Below are positions 24,316 to 35,382 of a stretch of DNA of 64,000 nucleotides, one piece after another. Position numbers and translations under genes: made by a program. The notes under the pieces are model-generated. The model was not told the origin of the DNA. It saw nothing but the letters and a program-made list of their open reading frames with translations, and did not search any database. Origin of the DNA: Variovorax sp. ZS18.2.2 (GTDB lineage Bacteria > Pseudomonadota > Gammaproteobacteria > Burkholderiales > Burkholderiaceae_C). The number at the start of each line of letters is the position of its first letter. Position 1 is the first letter of the stretch. The stretch lies in contig NZ_JANLNM010000014.1 of NCBI RefSeq assembly GCF_024701975.1, positions 52,782 to 116,781 on the forward strand, given 5' to 3'.

Positions 24316-25460
24316 GGCTGCTGCTCTCGGGCGACATCGACAAGCCCATCCTGGACGCCGACACCATCGTGGTGAACGACGGCCTGATCGTCGCGGTCGG
24401 CAAGGAAAAGGACTGCGATCTCGAAGGCGCGAAGACCGTCATCGACGCGAAGAAAACCTGCGTCGCGCCGGGCCTCATCGACAGCCACGTGCACCCGGTG
24501 TTCGGCGACTGGACGCCGCGCCAGGGACAGATCGGCTGGATCGACTCGACCATGCACGGCGGCGTCACGACCATGATTTCCGCAGGTGAAGTGCACCTGC
24601 CGGGGCGCCCGAAGGACATCGTGGGCCTCAAGGCATTGGCCATCACCGCGCAGCGCGCCTTCGACAATTTCCGCCCCGGCGGCGTGAAGGTGCTGGCCGG
24701 CGCGCCGGTCATCGAGAAGGGCATGGTCGAGAGCGACTTCAAGGAACTCGCCGAAGCCGGCGTGGGCCTGCTCGGCGAAGTGGGCCTAGGCTCGGTGAAG
24801 GCCGGCTACGAAGCCAAGGAGATGGTGGCGTGGGCGCGCAAGTACGGCATCCAGAGCACGATCCACACAGGCGGTCCGTCGATCCCGGGCTCGGGCCTGA
24901 TCGACAAGGACGTGGTGCTCGAAGCCGACGCCGACATCATCGGCCACATCAACGGCGGTCACACCTCGCTGCCCGAGGCCCATGTGTGCGAGCTGTGCGA
25001 GAAGAGCTCGCGCGCAATCGAGATCGTGCACAACGGCAACGAGAAGGTCGCCATCGCGGCGGCCAAGGCGGCCCTCGAACTGAAGTGTCCGCACCGCGTG
25101 ATCCTGGGCACCGACGGCCCCGCGGGCTCGGGCGTGCAGCCGCTGGGGATCCTGCGCATGGTGGCGATGCTGTCGTCCATCGCGAACATCCCGGCCGAGC
25201 TGGTGTTCTGCTTCGCGACCGGCAACACGGCGAAGATCCGCAAGCTCAACTGCGGCCTGATCGAAGTGGGCCGCGATGCCGACTTCGTCTTCATGGACCG
25301 CGCGCAGCACTCGCCCGCGCCGGGCTTGCTCGAAAGCGTGCAGCTGGGCGACATTCCGGGCGTGGGCATGGTGATGATCGACGGCATCGTGCGCTGCGGC
25401 CGCAGCCGCAACACGCCGCCTGCGACCGAAATTCCGGTGGTGGTGTCAGGCGCGCACTGA
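24261..25460 (+). CDS. Enamidase-like amidohydrolase
   Basis: The 399-residue amidohydrolase has the metal motif IDSHVHPVFG (H76, H78), GLLGEVGLGSVK with a candidate bridging glutamate, TIHTGGPSIPGSG, IIGHINGGHTSL and GTDGPAGSG with the catalytic aspartate. This set and the length match enamidase of the E. barkeri nicotinate pathway. That enzyme opens 1,4,5,6-tetrahydro-6-oxonicotinate, releasing ammonia and 2-formylglutarate. It is last on the plus arm and starts inside tetR. A palindromic repeat follows its stop. Other cyclic amide hydrolases are the alternative, but the reductase gene on the opposite arm supports the specific call. Confidence 0.88.
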   Translation: MAEIAAGAKSGKVVIKNIGLLLSGDIDKPILDADTIVVNDGLIVAVGKEKDCDLEGAKTVIDAKKTCVAPGLIDSHVHPVFGDWTPRQGQIGWIDSTMHGGVTTMISAGEVHLPGRPKDIVGLKALAITAQRAFDNFRPGGVKVLAGAPVIEKGMVESDFKELAEAGVGLLGEVGLGSVKAGYEAKEMVAWARKYGIQSTIHTGGPSIPGSGLIDKDVVLEADADIIGHINGGHTSLPEAHVCELCEKSSRAIEIVHNGNEKVAIAAAKAALELKCPHRVILGTDGPAGSGVQPLGILRMVAMLSSIANIPAELVFCFATGNTAKIRKLNCGLIEVGRDADFVFMDRAQHSPAPGLLESVQLGDIPGVGMVMIDGIVRCGRSRNTPPATEIPVVVSGAH

Positions 25461-25472
25461 CCAGCACCGGTC

Positions 25473-25600
25473 TTGTCCCCTCTCCCGCCTGCGGGAGAGG
25501 GTTAGGGTGAGGGCATCGGCCTTCGCACAAGCACCGCATTCGCGAGCACCGCAGACCCTCACCCCAACCCTCTCCCCGAGGGGAGAGGGAGCAAGACGGG
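25473..25600. repeat. Dispersed paired-palindrome repeat between the enamidase gene and gtrA
   Basis: It has the same plan as the elements near 11230 and 40686: a CCCTCTCCC...GGGAGAGGG hairpin with GGTGAGGG, a unique GC-rich core, then CCCTCACCCCAACCCTC and a second hairpin. It sits between convergent genes and could act as a bidirectional terminator or mRNA-stabilising structure. This copy is purely intergenic, in contrast to the other two. Confidence 0.88.
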
Positions 25601-25604
25601 AACC

Positions 25605-25994
25605 CTACCTGGCCCTGAACACGAGATAGCGCGCGGACAGGAAGTTCACGACCAACCCCGCGCAGCTGCCCAGCGCCACGCCGGCCGCCGGCGCCCAGGC
25701 ACCCGTGACCCAATGCAGCACGAGCACATAGGCACCGTAGTTGACGACGGCGCCGCCCAGCATGGTCACAAGGTAGCCGAGATACTCGCGCAGCACGGAG
25801 CCGTTGGCGCTTCGCGCATTGAACGTATAGCGCCGGTTCAGTGCCCAGGTCGCGGTAGCGGCCGCGAGGAAAGACAGCACTCGCGCGCCATACCAGCCCA
25901 GCAACGGCGCCAGCAGGTACAGCACCACCACATCGACCACGAAGCCCGCCGCGCCGACCACGGCGAACGACAGGAACTCCCGCCCCAGCTTCAT
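25605..25994 (-). CDS. GtrA-family membrane protein
   Basis: The 129-residue protein has four hydrophobic segments and the GtrA hallmarks FAVVGAAGFVVDV near the N-terminus, ATATWALNRRYTF in the middle and VNFLSARYLVF at the end. GtrA proteins are thought to move lipid-linked sugars across the inner membrane. The ATG overlaps the stop of the upstream glycosyltransferase by four bases. The three-gene set GT39-like, GT2 and GtrA is a typical lipid-linked sugar transfer unit. Confidence 0.92.
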   Translation of the reverse strand: MKLGREFLSFAVVGAAGFVVDVVVLYLLAPLLGWYGARVLSFLAAATATWALNRRYTFNARSANGSVLREYLGYLVTMLGGAVVNYGAYVLVLHWVTGAWAPAAGVALGSCAGLVVNFLSARYLVFRAR

Positions 25995-26971
25995 CGCGTG
26001 GTGCAGTTGCGCACGCCCGGAATCGCCAGGTAGCGCAGCCGCTTGGCCTCCCTCCGCCCGAGCGTCACGGCGTGCATCACGACGCCGCAGACCATCGACA
26101 GCATTGCCCCCAGCATCGCGCCGGTGGCCAGCACCGCCGTGGGGATCCGCGGCACCAGACCGGTGTGCATGTAGGTGACGAGGAGCGGAATGACCAATGC
26201 GACCGCGCCTGCCGCGAGCAGCGCCGCGATGATCGAGAAGAACTGCAGCGGCCGCTCGCTCACGAAGAGCTTGCAGATGGTCTTGAGGATGCGCCAGCCG
26301 TCGCGGTAGGTCGACAGCTTGCTGTGCGAGCCCTCGGGGCGCGTGCTGTAGGCAGTGCTTTCCTCGGCCCAGGGCATGCGCAGCTCCAACGCGTGCACGG
26401 TGAGCTCGGTCTCGATCTCGAAGCCGCGCGACAGCGCCGGGAACGACTTCGCATAGCGCCGCGAGAACACGCGGTAGCCCGAGAGCATGTCGGTCAGGCC
26501 GCCGCCGAACAGCTGTACCACCGCGCCGGTGAGCATGCGGTTGCCCAGGCGGTGGCCGGCGCGGTAGGTGAGCGCGTTTTGCCCGTCGTCCACGCGGTTG
26601 CCCACCACCATGTCGAGGTTGCCATCGACCAGCCGCTGGATGAGGCGCGGCGCGGCGGCGGTCTCGTAGGTGGCGTCGCCGTCGACCATCACGTAGATGT
26701 CGGCCTCCACGTCGGCGAACATGCGCCGCACCACGTTGCCTTTGCCGGGCACCGCCACGTGCGTGACGATGGCGCCGGCCGCGCGCGCGACGGCCGCCGT
26801 GTCGTCGGTCGAGTTGTTGTCGAACACGTGGATCTCGGCGTCGGCCGGCAGGGCCGCGCGGAAGCCCTCGACCACCTGCCGGATGGCCAGCGCTTCGTTG
26901 AAGCACGGAATGACCGCGGCAATGCGCGGCGTGGCGCTCCGTCGGGTCACGGTGTCATCGGCATCGGTCAT
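25991..26971 (-). CDS. Family 2 glycosyltransferase, dolichol-phosphate mannosyltransferase-like
   Basis: The 326-residue protein has a GT-A domain at about 15-220: IAAVIPCFNEALAIRQVV, DNNSTDDTA, and the DxD motif in MVDGDATYE. SGYRVFSRRYAKSFPAL follows. Two membrane helices lie in the last 100 residues. It would transfer a sugar from a nucleotide donor to polyprenyl phosphate. It overlaps genes on both sides by ATGA junctions, which places it in one operon with the GtrA gene and the GT39-like gene. Confidence 0.92.
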   Translation of the reverse strand: MTDADDTVTRRSATPRIAAVIPCFNEALAIRQVVEGFRAALPADAEIHVFDNNSTDDTAAVARAAGAIVTHVAVPGKGNVVRRMFADVEADIYVMVDGDATYETAAAPRLIQRLVDGNLDMVVGNRVDDGQNALTYRAGHRLGNRMLTGAVVQLFGGGLTDMLSGYRVFSRRYAKSFPALSRGFEIETELTVHALELRMPWAEESTAYSTRPEGSHSKLSTYRDGWRILKTICKLFVSERPLQFFSIIAALLAAGAVALVIPLLVTYMHTGLVPRIPTAVLATGAMLGAMLSMVCGVVMHAVTLGRREAKRLRYLAIPGVRNCTTR

Positions 26972-28770
26972 GGTGCGGTCGGAAGGATACGGTAGGCCCG
27001 GCTGCCATCTTGCGCGAATAGCGGGGCGAAGTGGGTGTCGAAGCCGGCGCGGGTCGCGAGCGTCGGCGCCAGATGGTCGGGCATGACGATGGCGGTGAAG
27101 CCCAGCCTGGCGAGCTTGTTCGCCATGTCGCCGGGCGTGAGCAGCAGGAAGTCGGCATAGCGCCACGGGCCGAGCGTGTCGCCCCAGATCGGATTCGGGC
27201 CGTAATAGATCGCCTCGTTCAGCGCGATCTGGTAGACGCGGCCGGTGGGGTTGCGGCGCAGGTAGTCCATGACGGCGTAACCCGGCACATGCTGGCGCAG
27301 GAAGGCCTCGCGCGTCTCGGGCGTGGGCGAGATCATCGCGACCTTGCCCGCGGTCTGTCGCACCGACACCGCCGCCAGCACGGCCAGGAGCAACACCACG
27401 ACCCAGTCGCCGATGCGGGCCGCGCTGCGCCGGTTGGTGAGCTCGGGCACGCCTTCTGTCGTGGCCGTCTTCATGCCGAACAGGCGGCGCACGCCCGCGG
27501 TGATCCAGCCGAACAACACCTGCCAGCCGATGGCCGCCGTCATTGCGAGCAGCGGGAACGAGGCCGTCAGATAGCGCGGATAGCGCGAGGTCACGACCCA
27601 CACGGCCAGCGAATAGAAACAGAACCAGGCCGCGGCACGCACCGCGGCGGAGCGCTTCCACAGGGCGCCGAAGGGCGCGAGGAACACGGACCAGATCAGC
27701 GCGTTCGGCATCTCGGCGTGGTCGCGCACGTCGGCCAGCTGCTGCACGTAGTCGGCCGGAATCCACTCGCTGAAGCCGAACACGCGCGCGCCGATCGGGT
27801 TGAACGGGTCACCGGTCATGACGGCGTTGCGCGCATACCAGTAGATGCACGGAATGAGGAAGCACAGCAGCGCCAGCGCCCAGGCCTTGGGCCGGCGCTC
27901 GTGCCACACCACGAAGAACGCCACCAGCGGCATGAAGACCAGCGCCTGGTACTTGGAGCCCGCGGCCACGCCGAGGCAGAAGGCGGCAAGCCCGAGCCAG
28001 CGCACGCCGCTGTGCACGGGCTCCGATTCGCGCCACCACCACAGCGACACGCAGGCCGTGAGCACGAAGAGCGCCACGCCCATGTCGATCAGCGCATTCG
28101 AGTAATCGCCGAGCCCCAGCCAGATCGCCGCGCCGATGCAGGCGGTGAGCCGATTGGCATGCAGCATGCCGAGGCGATAGATCATCACCACCGAGAGGCC
28201 GCCCGCCAGCGCGTTCAGGAAGTGCGGCAACACGTCGTCGCCCACCTGCAGGGCGGCGGCGTAGAGCAGGTTGTAGTTGTACGGAAACCAGGGATAGCGC
28301 AGCCACTCGTGGATGCCGAGCGAGCCCTGCTGCGCGACTTCGCGTGCGTAGGGCAGGTGGTACATCAACTCGTCGAAGGCGGCCGGTGGCGCGAGCGGTG
28401 CGACCAGTGCGGGCAGCGCGACGAGCACCAGCGCGACCATCGCGATGCGGTCGAAGTAGGTCCACGGCACGGCGACGGCGCTTGCGCTCAGCGTGCGCCG
28501 CTCGCGCAGCCAGGAGGGCAGCTGCAGCGCGGCGACGACGACGCCGGCAGCAATCACCGCCAGTGTGGTGCCGATCTTGAACACGCCGAAGATCGCGAGC
28601 ACCTGGAACGCACAGATGAAGAGCCCGACGCCGAGCACGACCGCCACCGCGGCTTCGAGCCAGCCATCGCGCCGCGGCGGCGGCGCCAGGCGAGCCAGCA
28701 CGCCGCGCCCCCATCCCCAGCAGCTGACGACGAAAACCACGAGTGCCGCGTAGTGCGCGGCTGCAAACAT
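26968..28770 (-). CDS. Polytopic membrane glycosyltransferase of the ArnT/PMT (GT39-like) type
   Basis: The 600-residue protein has about a dozen hydrophobic helices. A periplasmic-loop motif FDELMYHLPYAREVAQQ, near residue 130, resembles the acidic active-site loop of GT39/ArnT enzymes. RNAVMTGDPFNP follows later, and a soluble C-terminal tail begins near residue 500. It would use a polyprenyl-phosphate sugar made by the downstream GT2 protein to modify a cell-surface molecule. The acceptor is not evident. It starts 52 bp after metH on the same strand, so read-through is possible. Confidence 0.87.
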   Translation of the reverse strand: MFAAAHYAALVVFVVSCWGWGRGVLARLAPPPRRDGWLEAAVAVVLGVGLFICAFQVLAIFGVFKIGTTLAVIAAGVVVAALQLPSWLRERRTLSASAVAVPWTYFDRIAMVALVLVALPALVAPLAPPAAFDELMYHLPYAREVAQQGSLGIHEWLRYPWFPYNYNLLYAAALQVGDDVLPHFLNALAGGLSVVMIYRLGMLHANRLTACIGAAIWLGLGDYSNALIDMGVALFVLTACVSLWWWRESEPVHSGVRWLGLAAFCLGVAAGSKYQALVFMPLVAFFVVWHERRPKAWALALLCFLIPCIYWYARNAVMTGDPFNPIGARVFGFSEWIPADYVQQLADVRDHAEMPNALIWSVFLAPFGALWKRSAAVRAAAWFCFYSLAVWVVTSRYPRYLTASFPLLAMTAAIGWQVLFGWITAGVRRLFGMKTATTEGVPELTNRRSAARIGDWVVVLLLAVLAAVSVRQTAGKVAMISPTPETREAFLRQHVPGYAVMDYLRRNPTGRVYQIALNEAIYYGPNPIWGDTLGPWRYADFLLLTPGDMANKLARLGFTAIVMPDHLAPTLATRAGFDTHFAPLFAQDGSRAYRILPTAP

Positions 28771-28822
28771 CAGCTTCTGAATAACAACTCCCGGTGCCGG
28801 TCGGCCACGCCGGCCGGCAGGT

Positions 28823-31570
<2,748 letters not shown>

Positions 31571-31691
31571 GGGCTCACCTGCGAAAGGAACGGACAGGCG
31601 AGCGTCGTTTTGAAATCCCAAGCCTGACGGCCCGCCGGGCGGACCGCTGCAACGCTCCTTGGGAGGGGATGTATTTTAAGGGCGTTCGCCT

Positions 31692-31855
31692 GAGAAGCCG
31701 TGAACGAATCCGCCATGCCCGCTCATCCCGCTCCCGCGCGCCCACTCGGCGTTGCAAATGCTCGCCATAGCCCGAGCTATGGCTGCGCTTTGCGCCTTGA
31801 TTGGCCGCGCGGGAGCGGGCTGCTCGAGCACGCCGGATTCATTCACGGCTTCTGA
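31692..31855. repeat. Imperfect palindromic element of about 165 bp in the metH-lipase gap
   Basis: The left arm begins GAGAAGCCGTGAACGAATCC and ends in CCCGCTCCCGCGCG. The right arm runs from CGCGCGGGAGCGGG to GGATTCATTCACGGCTTC, the approximate reverse complement. At the centre is an 8-bp perfect stem, GCCATAGC/GCTATGGC (31764-31771 and 31776-31783), around CCGA. The whole 31.57-31.97 kb gap between divergent genes holds nothing else I can identify. The element could be a non-autonomous mobile repeat or a strong bidirectional hairpin. Confidence 0.75.
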
Positions 31856-31968
31856 GCCCGCGGGAAAGCCCTAGTCGGGCCCCACAGGCAGCCCCCACAG
31901 AATGCGGGCGCGCAATTCGTCGAAGAACGAACGTTCGTGTTTTTATTTGAAAACAAAGGAATGAACAT

Positions 31969-33015
31969 ATGCCAAGAAAGAGGAATTCGAGGCTGCTGCG
32001 CCTCGCTGCTCGCCCGGTCCGCGCCGCACTGCTCTTCGGCCTGGTGGGGACGACAACCTTGAGCCAAGTGAGCCAGGCGGCCATCACCGACACCCCCACG
32101 CAGGTCCAGGCCCGGGTGACGTCCAGCGAAGCGAAGACGAAGAACCCGATCGTGCTGGTGCACGGCCTGTTCGGCTTCGACAACGTGCTGGGCATCGACT
32201 ACTTCTATCGCATCCCCGAGAGCCTGGCCGGCGCGGGCGCGAAGGTGTACGTGGCCCAGGTCTCGGGCGCCAACAGCTCCGAGATCCGCGGCGAGCAGCT
32301 GATCCAGGAGCTGAAGAACCTGCGGGCGCTCTCGGGCGACGCGTCGCTCAAGTTCAACCTCGTCGGCCATTCGCAGGGCGCGCCCACCGCGCGCTACGTG
32401 GCGGCGGTGGAGCCCGGGCTGGTCGCCTCGGTCACCTCTGTGGGCGGCGCCAACGGCGGCTCGAAGGTGGCGGACCTCTTGCGCAAGATTCCCGAAGGCA
32501 GCGTCTCCGAGGCGGTGGTCGCGGAAACGCTGCGGCTCGCGATGCTCCTGCTCGGCGCCATCTCGGGCAAGGACGCGGGCCAGCTGCCCGAAGTGCCGCT
32601 GAACGCACTGAATTCGCTCACCACCGCGGGCGGCGCGGCCTTCGACAAGAAGTTTCCGCAGGGCCGTCCAGCCCCGGGCTCCTCCTGCGACGTGAAGAGC
32701 GGCCCGGCCGAAGCGAACGGCGTGCGCTACTACTCGTGGTCCGGCGTACAGCCGCTCACCAACGCGTTCGATGCGAGCGACGTGGCCATGGGCGGGCTGA
32801 GCCTCGTCGCCTTCGGGAGCGAGACCAACGACGGCCTCCTGGCCGTGTGCTCCACGCGCCTGGGCACGCACCTGGGCGACTACCGCCAGAACCACCTGGA
32901 CGAGGTCAACCAGCTCTTCGGCCTGACCTACATCGGGCTGTGGACGCTGTTCGAGAAGAAGCCGGTGCAGCTCTACCAAGAGCAGGCCGCGCGATTGAAG
33001 AGCGCAGGCCTCTGA
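31969..33015 (+). CDS. Secreted triacylglycerol lipase, family I.2 (foldase-dependent)
   Basis: The 348-residue protein has a signal peptide ending near SQAA (about 38). The lipase core follows: NPIVLVHGLFGFD with the oxyanion region, nucleophile S135 in GHSQG, D288 in SETNDG and H309 in YRQNHLDEV. C240 and C294 can form the usual disulfide, and the acidic residues near the histidine fit the calcium site of the Burkholderia/Pseudomonas family. Such enzymes are exported to the periplasm, folded by a membrane-anchored chaperone and then secreted. The foldase gene follows directly, which confirms the type. Confidence 0.93.
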   Translation: MPRKRNSRLLRLAARPVRAALLFGLVGTTTLSQVSQAAITDTPTQVQARVTSSEAKTKNPIVLVHGLFGFDNVLGIDYFYRIPESLAGAGAKVYVAQVSGANSSEIRGEQLIQELKNLRALSGDASLKFNLVGHSQGAPTARYVAAVEPGLVASVTSVGGANGGSKVADLLRKIPEGSVSEAVVAETLRLAMLLLGAISGKDAGQLPEVPLNALNSLTTAGGAAFDKKFPQGRPAPGSSCDVKSGPAEANGVRYYSWSGVQPLTNAFDASDVAMGGLSLVAFGSETNDGLLAVCSTRLGTHLGDYRQNHLDEVNQLFGLTYIGLWTLFEKKPVQLYQEQAARLKSAGL

Positions 33016-33022
33016 CGATGCG

Positions 33023-33997
33023 GTGCGTCCTGCTGTGAAAAAAGCGAGGCCGCTGCAGCTCGGCGCGATGGCGGGCGCTGCGGTGCTCGCCATCCTTGCC
33101 GGATGGTGGCTGGTGGACGGGCTGTCTCCGGCCGACGCCCCGGAGACGGTGGTGGCGACTTCCGCCGCCCCCGCCCCGGGCGGCGCGGTGCCGGCAACGG
33201 CACAGCCGACGAGCGATGCTCACCCCGCCCCCGACGCCATGCTGAACCCATCGCTCATCCTCATCTTCGAGAGCGCGCTCGCCGAGGCGCAGGCCACCGG
33301 CAAGGCCGCCTTCATGGCGATGGCCCCCGGCCTCCTCGCCAAGCGCCTGCCCGCCGAACTGGTCGCGCGCGCGATGGGCCTGCTCGAGCGCTACATCGAC
33401 ATGCAGGAAGCCATGCAGGCCCTGCCGCCACCCGACGCCGGCGACCCAGCTTCGATGCGCAAGACCATCGAGGCGCGCGCCGAAGTGCGCCGCAGGTACT
33501 TCGCGCCCGAGGAAATCGAAGGTCTCTTCGGCGACGAGATCCGCCAGGACGCCCTCATGGCCGACAAGATGGCACTCGCCCGCGACGCCAACCTCACGCC
33601 CGAGGAGCGCGAAGCCGCCGCCAAGCGCAGCGAAGAGGCCCTGCTCACACCGGAGCAGCGCGAACAGCGGCGCGCCTTCACCGCCCAGGTCGACGTGCAG
33701 CGCCAGACCGACGCCATGGACGCGCGCGGCGCCAGCGCCCAGGAGCGCTTTGCCGAACGCAGCGCCGCCTACGGCTACGAGGCAGCCCGCCAGCTGGCTG
33801 CGCTGGACCAGGAAAACCGGGACTGGAACAGCCGCCTCGACCAGTACGCCAACGCGCCCCCGGAGCAGCAGGAGCAGCTGCGCGAGTCGCTCTTCAACGA
33901 GCGGGAGCGCTTGCGCCTGAGCGGGGCGCTGGCATTGCGTTCGGCACGACCTGCGCCGAACGCGGCAGGCCAAACACCCGGTCGAAGCCCCAGTTGA
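33023..33997 (+). CDS. Lipase-specific foldase (LifO/LipB-type chaperone)
   Basis: The frame opens at GTG 33023, eight bases after the lipase stop; a GTG at 33035 is an alternative. The 324-residue product has an N-terminal membrane anchor (GAMAGAAVLAILAGWWLVDG), a proline/alanine-rich spacer and a helical extended domain with many charged repeats. Landmarks are LFESAL-like LIFESALAEAQ and EVRRRYFAPEEIEGLFGDE. The last 35 codons overlap, on the opposite strand, the C-terminal end of the PACE gene. The RxxFDY motif of other foldases is weak here, so this is a divergent member. It folds the lipase in the periplasm. Confidence 0.87.
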   Translation: MRPAVKKARPLQLGAMAGAAVLAILAGWWLVDGLSPADAPETVVATSAAPAPGGAVPATAQPTSDAHPAPDAMLNPSLILIFESALAEAQATGKAAFMAMAPGLLAKRLPAELVARAMGLLERYIDMQEAMQALPPPDAGDPASMRKTIEARAEVRRRYFAPEEIEGLFGDEIRQDALMADKMALARDANLTPEEREAAAKRSEEALLTPEQREQRRAFTAQVDVQRQTDAMDARGASAQERFAERSAAYGYEAARQLAALDQENRDWNSRLDQYANAPPEQQEQLRESLFNERERLRLSGALALRSARPAPNAAGQTPGRSPS

Positions 33998-34367
33998 AGA
34001 CGAAGGTGTAGACCAGGAAGAACAGCACCAGGCCCAGGTCCATCACCAGCGCCTGCCAGAGCGTGACGCCCAGGCCCCAGGCGAACATGGGCACCAGGAA
34101 CGCGATCAGCCCGCCCTCGAAGCCGATGGCGTGGGCGATGCGGCGGCGCACGCTGCGCCCGCGCACGGCCTGGCGCGATTCCCAGCGCTCGAACAGCGCA
34201 TTGAAGATCAGGTTCCAGATCACCGCGACGACCGAAGCCGCCACCGCCAGCACGCCGGAATGGCCGAGCCCGGCGTCCGTCATCAGGGCCAGGCCGGCGC
34301 TGGCGCACACGATGGCGATCCCTTCGTACAGGGAGATGTAGACGACACGACGCTGGAGCCCTTGCAT
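33894..34367 (-). CDS. PACE-family (AceI-like) multidrug efflux protein
   Basis: The 157-residue protein has two tandem bacterial transmembrane pair domains. The first is RRVVYISLYEGIAIV to IWNLIFNALFERWE. The second is RRIAHAIGFEGGL to YTFVFNWGFDRVFGLP. The repeated E-G in a helix and the W-N/F-E pattern are the PACE signature. AceI exports chlorhexidine and similar biocides. Family members usually end soon after FDRVFGLP; the remaining 20 or so residues overlap the foldase gene and may be an extension. It is divergent from the LysR gene, which probably regulates it. Confidence 0.92.
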   Translation of the reverse strand: MQGLQRRVVYISLYEGIAIVCASAGLALMTDAGLGHSGVLAVAASVVAVIWNLIFNALFERWESRQAVRGRSVRRRIAHAIGFEGGLIAFLVPMFAWGLGVTLWQALVMDLGLVLFFLVYTFVFNWGFDRVFGLPRSAQVVPNAMPAPRSGASAPAR

Positions 34368-34467
34368 GACTTTTCCTCTTGAACTTGAATGCGATGGGTG
34401 GACTTTATTTGCTATTTACTGATATAAAAAGTCATCTTATTTCAATTAAATTGATAGATCGGACACC
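34368..34467. promoter_or_regulatory. AT-rich divergent promoter between the PACE gene and lysR
   Basis: This 100-bp gap is markedly AT-rich in a GC-rich neighbourhood and contains TTTGCTATTTACTGATATAA and TTATTTCAATTAAATTGATA. An arrangement of LysR regulator, AT-rich gap and divergent target is the classical layout for LysR control, including PACE pumps. I cannot define the exact T-N11-A box. Confidence 0.6.
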
Positions 34468-35382
34468 ATGGCCTTCTCCAGCGACAACGTCGAGGTGTTC
34501 CTGGCCGTGATCGACCACGGCTCGTTTTCAGCCGCCGCGCGGGCGCTGCACAAGGTGCCGTCGGCCGTGAGCATGGCCATCGCCGGCCTCGAAGCCGAGC
34601 TCGACCTGCCCCTGTTCGACCGCAAGGGCCGCGAGCCACAACCCACCGCTGCGGCTCGTTCGCTGGAACCGCAGGCGCGGATGCTCGCGGCGCAACTCAA
34701 GCAGTTGCAGGTGCAGGCGCTCGCGCTCACCCAGGGGCTGGAAAACCGCCTGACGCTCGCTATCGCGCCCGAACTTCTGGCCGCGCCCTGGAGCGGGCCG
34801 CTCGCCGAACTGGCGCAGGAATACCCGCTGCTGCAGGTCGAGGTGCTCGCCGCGCCGCAGGCCGATGCGCTCACGCTGCTGCACAGCGGCCGCGCGCAAC
34901 TGGCGCTGGTGTTCGAGCGCCCGAGCCTGGACGGCCGCGAAGGTTTTCAGGAAGTGGGCAGCGACACGATGGTGGCCGTGATGGCGCCCTATCACCCGGC
35001 GCTCGTCGCGGCGGCCGGCGAGCGGCTGCGGGAAGAGCACCTCACGAACACGCGCCAGATCGTGGTCGCCGGACGCGACCTGGCCACCAGCGACCCACGC
35101 TTCGTGTTCGCGCGCCACGTCTGGCGCACCGACAACGCGCTGGCGGCGCTGAGCCTGATCACCGCGGGCCTGGGCTGGGGGTGGCTCCCGCGCAATTTCG
35201 CGCGGCCGCACGTGGCGGCGGGCGCGCTGGTCGAGATTCCGTTCGAGAACCTCAGCAACGGGCTCGACCTGTGGGTCGACGTGGTGTGGTCGAGGGAGCG
35301 CCCGCTGGGGCTGGGCGCGCAGCGCTTCGTGGCGCTGATCGCGCGCGACCGGCAGGCGGCCGCGCACGCCGCAGCCAGCTAG
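34468..35382 (+). CDS. LysR-family transcriptional regulator
   Basis: The 304-residue regulator has an N-terminal winged helix-turn-helix (VEVFLAVIDHGSFSAAARALHKVPSAVS) and a type-2 periplasmic-binding effector domain. It is transcribed divergently from the PACE pump gene, so it is the likely activator of that gene. Its stop overlaps the metH1 stop on the other strand in a shared CTAG (35379-35382), so no intergenic space remains on that side. Confidence 0.93.
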   Translation: MAFSSDNVEVFLAVIDHGSFSAAARALHKVPSAVSMAIAGLEAELDLPLFDRKGREPQPTAAARSLEPQARMLAAQLKQLQVQALALTQGLENRLTLAIAPELLAAPWSGPLAELAQEYPLLQVEVLAAPQADALTLLHSGRAQLALVFERPSLDGREGFQEVGSDTMVAVMAPYHPALVAAAGERLREEHLTNTRQIVVAGRDLATSDPRFVFARHVWRTDNALAALSLITAGLGWGWLPRNFARPHVAAGALVEIPFENLSNGLDLWVDVVWSRERPLGLGAQRFVALIARDRQAAAHAAAS

